The notes beneath the pieces are model-generated. The model made no database searches and had not been told where the DNA came from. It saw only the letters and a list, made by a program, of their open reading frames with translations. From an uncultured Verrucomicrobiota bacterium (lineage in GTDB: Bacteria; Verrucomicrobiota; Verrucomicrobiia; Verrucomicrobiales; Verrucomicrobiaceae), in assembly GCA_903838675.1 (NCBI GenBank), contig CAILZI010000245.1, positions 1 to 41,167 on the forward strand: a stretch of DNA of 41,167 nt. The letters are read 5' to 3'. A program made the translations under genes and the position numbers. Position 1 is the first letter of the stretch. Each line of letters begins with the position of its first letter. Of this stretch, positions 33,027 to 41,167 are shown one piece after another.

Positions 33027-33635
33027 ATGAGAGTCTCTCGTCTTTTCATTTCCTCCGCCTGCGTACTGCTCCTGAGCCAGTGTGCCATGCCGGAGTTTTC
33101 CCTGTTCTCTTCGCGCACTGAACTGGCTCGTCGGCCGATGAGGATCATGCCGCCGCTTGCATCGCAGCCGGTCATGTATGTGTGGAATGGCACCAGCAAG
33201 CCTGGTCCGTTGAGTGTGAACATCGATCTCAGCGAGCAGAAGGCTTATCTATTTAAAGGTGGTGAAAATGTCGGCTGGACTTACGTCGCCTCCGGACGCA
33301 GCGGATTTGCTTCTCCCACAGGCACCTTTCACATCATGGAAAAGATCGTGGACAAGCGCTCGAACCGCTATGGCATGATCGTGGACAGCAACGGCGATGT
33401 GGTGAACAGCAACGCCACTGCGGGTGTTTCGCGCATTCCTCCGGGCGGACATTTCGTGGGTGCCAGGATGCCCTACTGGATGCGGATTACTGGTTACGGT
33501 GTGGGCATGCATGCGGGACCGATTCCCAATCCTGGATCGCCAGCTTCGCATGGCTGCATCCGCCTGCCGAGCGACATGGCGGAGACGATCTTCCAGCACG
33601 CCCCAGTTGGCGCGCGGGTGACGATCATGCAGTAA
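33027..33635 (+). CDS. L,D-transpeptidase (YkuD domain), probable lipoprotein
   Basis: 202-residue peptidoglycan cross-linking or lipoprotein-attaching enzyme. The catalytic motif is SHGCIRLP with Cys177 and Arg179, preceded by His162 in GMHAGPIPNPGSPA; the YkuD fold begins around residue 62 (LSVNIDLSEQKAYLF) and has the SPTGTF block. The N-terminus MRVSRLFISSACVLLLSQC could be a lipoprotein signal with Cys19 as the acylated residue, but Gln at -1 is atypical; otherwise it is a membrane anchor or cleaved signal. A GTG codon at 33018 is an alternative start. It is convergent with the GT4 gene, with 75 bp between. Confidence 0.9.
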   Translation: MRVSRLFISSACVLLLSQCAMPEFSLFSSRTELARRPMRIMPPLASQPVMYVWNGTSKPGPLSVNIDLSEQKAYLFKGGENVGWTYVASGRSGFASPTGTFHIMEKIVDKRSNRYGMIVDSNGDVVNSNATAGVSRIPPGGHFVGARMPYWMRITGYGVGMHAGPIPNPGSPASHGCIRLPSDMAETIFQHAPVGARVTIMQ

Positions 33636-33710
33636 GGCGAGACCAAGCCGTTTACCATTGTTGACGGTGGTTGGACCAGAGGGCGTTCGCGAGGCGCACT
33701 GGCAACTTTG

Positions 33711-34904
33711 CTAGCTTCGTACCGTTTCGGCCAAGATCTCTTCGAAGCGCTCCAACCAGGCCTGGGGACTCGCCTCGCGCAGCAGCCACTGGCGACCGGC
33801 GCTGCCAATGACGAGGCGTTCTGTGGCAGGGGTGGCTTCCATGGCCAGCACATCCTGAACAATGCTGCGAACATCCCCAGGCTCATGTTGCAAACCGGTG
33901 ACGCCATGTTGAACGATCTCGCTCAAACCGCCTGATTTTGCGGCGAGCACGGGTTTTCGATAATCATACGCTTCATAGACCACGAGGCCGAGGGGCTCCC
34001 ACCACGTTGAAGGCACGATCACAGCGCGGCAACGACGCAGTGCCTCGCGTTTGGTTTCACCTCCCGTGTGGCCGAGCTGGCCGATGTAGGGATTGGTGCG
34101 CACGCGCTGCTGCACGGCATCGCTGAGCGGACCTTCTCCGGCGATGTGCAGCAAAGGGGTCTTTTTGCCGAGTTGCGCACGCAATTCGTCCCAGGCATCG
34201 AGCAGAGGAATGACGCCTTTGGTTTCGACCAGGCGCCCAAGAAAGAGGTAGTAGCCTGCATCCTCCACCACAGGGGCCTGGGGCATCGCATCCCAGGCAT
34301 GACGCAACGTGTGAACCCGGGCCTCAGGCAGCGCACCTGAGCTGACCAGCTTCTGTCGCATGAAATCTGAAATGGTGATCCATGACTTCACGCTCTTCAG
34401 CCAGCCGCTGCGGTGCAGGGCCTTCAGCATGACGGCAAACATGGCGCTCTTCACCACGGATCCCTGCCATGCGCCTGCGAACACCTCTTTCCAGTAGCTG
34501 CCGTAAAGCGCGTCCTGCATCAACCTGCCGTTCACATGCAGCGAACCATTGACTGAAAACGGACGATAATTATGCAGGTACTGCACCACCGGAAGACGAC
34601 GCTGCAGCGCTGCATGATACAACGACGGCGAGCCGACCGGGAAGATGTTGTGAAACAAGGCCACGCTGGCACCGCTGGCATCCAGGGCCGACTCAAAGCG
34701 CGCACGCGACTCTTTGTTGTAAAAGAGCCGCTTCACCTGCCCGGCAGTTCCCGGAGCGCCTTCGGCTTTCCAGTCCGCGCTGTCGAAGAAGCACCGTGAC
34801 ATGGCATGGCGTGCGCTCAGGTGAGTGAAGATGCGGTCCACGCTCATCTCTTCGCCGCCAGGGAAAAGATAGCGGTTAAACACCTGTAGAATACCCGGTG
34901 TCAT
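33711..34904 (-). CDS. GT4-family glycosyltransferase
   Basis: 397-residue retaining glycosyltransferase (GT-B fold, GT4 type), which adds a sugar from a nucleotide-sugar to a growing glycan on the cytoplasmic face. The N-terminal start MTPGILQVFNRYLFPGGEE contains the acceptor-side glycine-rich loop, and the C-terminal half has YYLFLGRLVETKG, LLHIAGEGP and STWWEPLGLVVYEAYDYRKP, including the EX7E-type region (E...E around PLGLVVYEA). The start is fixed by ATGA overlap with the stop of the asparagine synthase gene, so they are translationally coupled. Together they suggest synthesis of an exopolysaccharide or surface glycan with amidated sugars (inference). Confidence 0.88.
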   Translation of the reverse strand: MTPGILQVFNRYLFPGGEEMSVDRIFTHLSARHAMSRCFFDSADWKAEGAPGTAGQVKRLFYNKESRARFESALDASGASVALFHNIFPVGSPSLYHAALQRRLPVVQYLHNYRPFSVNGSLHVNGRLMQDALYGSYWKEVFAGAWQGSVVKSAMFAVMLKALHRSGWLKSVKSWITISDFMRQKLVSSGALPEARVHTLRHAWDAMPQAPVVEDAGYYLFLGRLVETKGVIPLLDAWDELRAQLGKKTPLLHIAGEGPLSDAVQQRVRTNPYIGQLGHTGGETKREALRRCRAVIVPSTWWEPLGLVVYEAYDYRKPVLAAKSGGLSEIVQHGVTGLQHEPGDVRSIVQDVLAMEATPATERLVIGSAGRQWLLREASPQAWLERFEEILAETVRS

Positions 34905-36805
34905 TGCTGTTCCCTCGTTTCGTCGTAGTGTCGTCGCGCCCATTCCTCCAGCACGTATAGCATCCAAACGCGCTGACTCAACGGCCATGCTGCCTTTGAG
35001 TCCAGACTGCCGCCGAAATATTGATCACAAATCTCCCTTTTCTGCCCCTCCTCCACCCAGCCACGGTCACGAAAGCGCTGTGAACCGAGGGTGTCGCGGA
35101 TGCGTTCCTGCCATTTCGGCAGACGCATCCATTTCATCAGCGGCAGCGTGAAGGTTTTCTTCTGCCGGTCATCATAGATACGGGGGGGAAGAAGTTCGCG
35201 GAAGGCCTCGCGCAGCACACGCTTGCCGCCCAGGGTGTTCAGTTTGCTTTCCGGCGGCATCCTGCCGGCCAGCGCAAAGATCTCCCTGTCCACCAGCGGC
35301 ACGCGCAGTTCCAGCGAGTGAGCCATGCTCATCACGTCATTGTCCCGCAGCAGGGTGTTGGCCAGATAGGTCTCTGTTTCACGCAGGAGAAGTTCATGAA
35401 GCCACGAGTCTGGCGACTGTGGTTCGAAGACCGGAGGGCTAGGCATTTTGGAGTCTCCATGCAAAAGTCGTGCCACTTGAGCGGGTGGCATGATGGTGCG
35501 GCCAAAGGACTGCCATTCGCGCACGTCACGCCCGGCACCGCCGAGTGCATAAAAAAGCACCTTCCACGCCTTGTGACCACGCATGCCCTGCGGCAGCAAC
35601 GAATCCGCCTTGCGCGCCAGCCCGCCGGCGGAAAGCAGCGGCGACTTCGCCGCCAGGGCAATGAGACGGTGGTAATTGTATCCGGCCCACCACTCGTCGG
35701 CACCCAGCCCGCTGAGTGTCACCTTGACCTCTGAGGAAGCCAGCCGCGACACCAGCCATGTGTTCAGCGCATCACCCGTCGGCTGATCCATTTGATCAAA
35801 ATAGCTGTCCAGACGCGACTCAAGTGCATCAGCGGTGAGTCGTTCACGCACGAAATCACAGCCGAAATACTCTGCTGTGCGCCGTGCCGCGTCGCTCTCG
35901 TCCGGCACTCCTGCATTCTCCTCGTAGCCAATGGAAAACGCCTTGATGCTCTTCTGGCCTGCCTCGCGCATGCAGGCCACCAGAAGGCTCGAATCCAGTC
36001 CTCCGCTCAGGAACACACCCACCGGCACATCCGAGACCAAATGGGCCCTCACGCTTTCCAGCACGCCCTCACGCACCAGGCGCTTTTGCTCCACCGCATC
36101 ATGCACCCAGGCATCGGGCCCGGGCCAGGCTGGCTGGAACCAACGTCTGACCTCGGTCTTGCAGCCACGCCATACGAGCAGGTGTCCCGGAGGCAGGCAG
36201 CGCACGTCATCAAACAGGGTCTCCGGACTCTGTAGCGCACCCCACTGGAAATACTGCGCGAGTGCAACGCGCGATACTCGCCCCCCACCGCCCAGCTTCC
36301 GCACGGCACGCAGTTCAGAGCCGTAAACCAGCTCTCCGGCACTGCTTATGCGATAATACAGCGGCTTGATGCCAAAGTGATCCCGCGCCAGCACCACCGA
36401 TCCCGTTTCCGCATCCCTCCAGGCGATCGCGAACATGCCACGCAACTCCGCCAGCACCTTCTCAACTGGCGCTCGCTCAAGCAACGCCCCCAGCACCGCT
36501 GTATCTCCTGAGGATGGCAGGTTCACTTCTCCAAGGCCTGCCCGCAGCTCGCGAAAGTTATAAATTTCGCCGTTGAAGGTGAGCGTGAAACGGCCACCAC
36601 CGAACGACATGGGCTGCCGGCCGTGATCGCTCAGATCCAGGATGGAAAGCCGTTGGAAGCCCATCCACCAGCCATCACCTTCGGCCTCCGCTCTGTCGTC
36701 AGGACCGCGATGCACGATCATCTGCAGCGCCCGGATCCGCATGGCACGCTCATCCTCAAGCCACTGTGTGCCTGGCAGACGAAACCAACCGAGAAAACCG
36801 CACAT
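34901..36805 (-). CDS. asnB: asparagine synthase (glutamine-hydrolysing) / glycan amidotransferase
   Basis: 634-residue class II amidotransferase. The frame starts MCGFLGWF, so Cys2 is the N-terminal glutaminase nucleophile after removal of Met1. The glutaminase has HRGPDDRAE and FNGEIYNFRELR, and the synthetase domain has the PP-loop SGGLDSS. The coupling region SLELRVPLVDREIF is also present. The downstream partner is a GT4 glycosyltransferase, an arrangement common in polysaccharide loci, so the acceptor may be a sugar acid rather than aspartate. The open frame extends upstream, but Cys2 fixes the start. A terminator-like hairpin lies about 20 bp before the ATG, raising the possibility of leader attenuation. 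Confidence 0.88.
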   Translation of the reverse strand: MCGFLGWFRLPGTQWLEDERAMRIRALQMIVHRGPDDRAEAEGDGWWMGFQRLSILDLSDHGRQPMSFGGGRFTLTFNGEIYNFRELRAGLGEVNLPSSGDTAVLGALLERAPVEKVLAELRGMFAIAWRDAETGSVVLARDHFGIKPLYYRISSAGELVYGSELRAVRKLGGGGRVSRVALAQYFQWGALQSPETLFDDVRCLPPGHLLVWRGCKTEVRRWFQPAWPGPDAWVHDAVEQKRLVREGVLESVRAHLVSDVPVGVFLSGGLDSSLLVACMREAGQKSIKAFSIGYEENAGVPDESDAARRTAEYFGCDFVRERLTADALESRLDSYFDQMDQPTGDALNTWLVSRLASSEVKVTLSGLGADEWWAGYNYHRLIALAAKSPLLSAGGLARKADSLLPQGMRGHKAWKVLFYALGGAGRDVREWQSFGRTIMPPAQVARLLHGDSKMPSPPVFEPQSPDSWLHELLLRETETYLANTLLRDNDVMSMAHSLELRVPLVDREIFALAGRMPPESKLNTLGGKRVLREAFRELLPPRIYDDRQKKTFTLPLMKWMRLPKWQERIRDTLGSQRFRDRGWVEEGQKREICDQYFGGSLDSKAAWPLSQRVWMLYVLEEWARRHYDETREQQ

Positions 36806-36815
36806 GAGATGACGA

Positions 36816-36850
36816 ATTAAAAAAGAGGGCCGGACACTTTCGTCCGGTCC
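36816..36850 (-). terminator. terminator-like hairpin in the asnB leader
   Basis: On the minus strand GGGACCGGAC, loop GAAAGT, GTCCGGCCC form a 9-pair stem including one G-T wobble (36850-36842 with 36835-36827), followed by TCTTTTTTAAT. It ends 10-20 bp before the asnB ATG. No minus-strand gene lies upstream, so it does not end a transcript from another gene. It is either an attenuator or a structural coincidence with an AT-rich promoter tract. Confidence 0.55.
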
Positions 36851-36929
36851 CGCCCACCATGACACCCTTTCGCTTCTTTCAAACAGGAAGCATTTGCGCG
36901 AACAACATCCGGCATTGTATAAATCCGGC

Positions 36930-38261
36930 ATGAACTTCCGCCCCACCCGGATCATTCTGGCCATGTGCTGCACGATTGCGCTCACTGAGGCAGCAGATGC
37001 GGAGGAAACCGTCCTACGTCCGTGGAAGGATGCGCAGGGACGAATCATTCAGGCCGCCTTCGTCAGCGCCACTGCCGACAGTGTCACCTTGAAAATGGCG
37101 GATGGCAAAGAGCACCAGCTGGCACTTGCCCGGTTGTGCGCCGAAGATCAGGCTTTCGTGAAGAGTCAGACCGCGGCTGCGCCTGCGCCAGCCACCGCCC
37201 AAGGGGCCGCGCCTGCTGTGACAGCCCTCTCATTTAACCGGGTTCCCGTCGAGAAACGCACCTGGCCGGAAAATGTTGTGGTGCCTTCTAAATCCATTGA
37301 GATTCAGGTGGTTGAGGAGAATCCGACGGCGCGAAAGTGCTTGTACCGCTCCGAAGGCTTCGAGTTCACCTCGCAGGCCAAACTCATGCCTAGTGTGATG
37401 AAAGAGGTCGCGCGTACCTTTGAGTCCACGAAGACGCTCGTCGCTTCTTTGCCATGGGGGGTGATCTGCCAACCCCCCGAGGGTTTCGAGCGCTACAAGG
37501 CCGAGCTGTATGAGACGCGGAAAGATTACATCGCCGCAGGTGGCCCGGAAAACTCCGGTGGGGTGTACATGAGCGGGGACAAGATTTTCCGTGTGCCGTT
37601 TCCCAGCATCGGCCTCAAGCTTCTGGGCAAAACGTATGCCAAGGACGAGAACTACGACGGAGGTACCCTGATCCATGAGATCACCCATCAGGTGATGGAC
37701 GCCTACCTCACCTTTTTGCCCGTATGGGTGATTGAGGGCACGGCGGAATACACCGAGATGCTGCCCTACAACGCCGGAAAGTTCCGCGCCGACGCGCACC
37801 AGAAGGGCATGAAAGACCATATTCAGGAAATGCAGAAGCGTGGGTATGCCATTGAAATTGATAATTTGGAAGAGCACCTGACAATGAACCGTGCCAAGTG
37901 GTCTGGCATCGCCAACACCACCAATCGAAAGATGGGGGAGCTCTACTTCCGCTCGGTGCTCGCGGTGTATTTCTTCTGCCATCTGGATGGCGACAAAAAA
38001 GGCACGCGTTTCATCAAGTTTATGGATGCCGTTTATGGCGACACCGAAGCCATGCGCACCTTTTTCAAGGATCCTCGCGTCAAGCATCTTGAAGGTGGTC
38101 GCTTCAGCTACCCGACAAACTTTCCGCCGCCGGACATGAAGGCTGAGACGGCACCTTTCAAGCATATTGACCTGCTGCTAGACGGACGAAGTTATTCACA
38201 AATCGCGAAGGAGATGACTGAGGCCTACAAAAGCATCGGCGTCAAAATCTTCGTGAATTGA
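36930..38261 (+). CDS. exported SHD1-domain metallopeptidase-like protein
   Basis: 443-residue exported protein. A signal peptide (MNFRPTRIILAMCCTIALTEAADA) is followed by an SHD1 domain (about 28-80: LRPWKDAQGRIIQAAFVSAT, then LKMADGKEHQLALARL), a small beta module common in Planctomycetes and Verrucomicrobia. After a Pro/Ala linker comes a domain with HEITH (249-253), a zinc-binding HEXXH. It is followed by WVIEGTAEYTE, where Glu269 or Glu273 may be the third ligand, as in gluzincins. No peptidase family was recognised with certainty. The ATG at 36930 is chosen because the signal peptide begins there; the frame is open back to 36894. It is divergent from asnB. Confidence 0.75.
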   Translation: MNFRPTRIILAMCCTIALTEAADAEETVLRPWKDAQGRIIQAAFVSATADSVTLKMADGKEHQLALARLCAEDQAFVKSQTAAAPAPATAQGAAPAVTALSFNRVPVEKRTWPENVVVPSKSIEIQVVEENPTARKCLYRSEGFEFTSQAKLMPSVMKEVARTFESTKTLVASLPWGVICQPPEGFERYKAELYETRKDYIAAGGPENSGGVYMSGDKIFRVPFPSIGLKLLGKTYAKDENYDGGTLIHEITHQVMDAYLTFLPVWVIEGTAEYTEMLPYNAGKFRADAHQKGMKDHIQEMQKRGYAIEIDNLEEHLTMNRAKWSGIANTTNRKMGELYFRSVLAVYFFCHLDGDKKGTRFIKFMDAVYGDTEAMRTFFKDPRVKHLEGGRFSYPTNFPPPDMKAETAPFKHIDLLLDGRSYSQIAKEMTEAYKSIGVKIFVN

Positions 38262-38511
38262 GCCGCTGAGCGGAAAACCGGCAAAACAGCCCCTCCTTTG
38301 GGTGCTATTTCACGTCTTTTCCACCCCTGCGTTTGACGCACTGCATCGACTGTGCAAGATGCCGGGCTTTCCGGCCCCGCGATGCCGTAGCCCTGGCCTG
38401 CCAGCCAGTGGTTCCTTCGCTCCGAAAGCGCCCAGATCATACGCTTTCCACTCCTCTCAACCTGCCGCACTCGTCGTCCGCACCCGGATTTCGTCCCATT
38501 TTTCCTCCCCC

Positions 38512-41167
<2,656 letters not shown>

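Noticed and set aside
38333..38361. promoter TTGACG - AAGATG for carB
   Set aside because: The -35 is good but the -10 match is poor, so it is only mentioned in the gene entry.

Overview
The window is a gene-dense, GC-rich bacterial chromosome segment. The gene set (Tat-exported sugar isomerase, SHD1-domain exported metallopeptidase, ovothiol-type methyltransferase, MCE lipid transport genes, xylose isomerase and xylulokinase) and the rarity of Shine-Dalgarno sequences suggest a Gram-negative member of the Verrucomicrobia (Verrucomicrobiaceae/Prosthecobacter-like). This assignment is inferred from gene content; there is no rRNA in the window. No tRNA, rRNA, CRISPR array, prophage or transposase gene was seen.

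Layout. 248-2617 (minus): rluE, a zinc-ribbon membrane protein and a DUF374 acyltransferase form a tight operon. A clear intrinsic terminator (2099-2123) separates them from a small DUF3592-like membrane protein. 2668-8025 (minus): an Mla/MCE-type lipid transport cluster (STAS protein, mlaE, mlaF, mlaD) is translationally coupled at its end to a GAF-SpoIIE phosphatase-HATPase protein. 8041-9543: xylulokinase. 9637-11304: UbiB-family kinase, divergent from an NADPH-dependent FMN reductase. 11986-17648 (minus): two tandem paralogous FHA/coiled-coil proteins, a tiny secreted protein and an outer-membrane barrel-like protein. 17729-19891 (plus): a DNA glycosylase and a RhlE-type RNA helicase. 19895-25492: an exported SGNH-like protein (minus), then an MFS transporter, xylose isomerase with a textbook terminator, and a maltokinase-like kinase (plus). 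25495-27834 (minus): M1 metallopeptidase. 27956-33635 (plus): Tat-signal sugar isomerase coupled to a TSUP permease, an M29-like protein followed by an OvoA C-terminal-type methyltransferase, an FG-GAP protein and an L,D-transpeptidase. 33711-36805 (minus): asparagine synthase coupled to a GT4 glycosyltransferase. 36930-38261 (plus): SHD1-metallopeptidase. 38512 to the right edge (plus): carB, cut by the window end.

The most notable observation is at 6410-6910. A roughly 480-bp non-coding element with imperfect terminal inverted repeats sits exactly between mlaE and mlaF, flanked by an exact 10-11 bp direct repeat that contains the mlaF start codon. Removing the element and one repeat copy restores a TGATG stop/start overlap, so it looks like a MITE-like insertion into a formerly coupled operon. 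The same cluster contains a complete set of partner-switching domains (phosphatase, HATPase, STAS) around a lipid transporter, which suggests phospho-control of MCE transport or a sigma-factor switch encoded with it.

Other points of interest are a stand-alone ovothiol methyltransferase beside an M29-like protein, tandem FHA/coiled-coil paralogs sharing an upstream sequence box, and a terminator-like hairpin in the asparagine synthase leader. All functions are read from sequence motifs only; no database search was possible.
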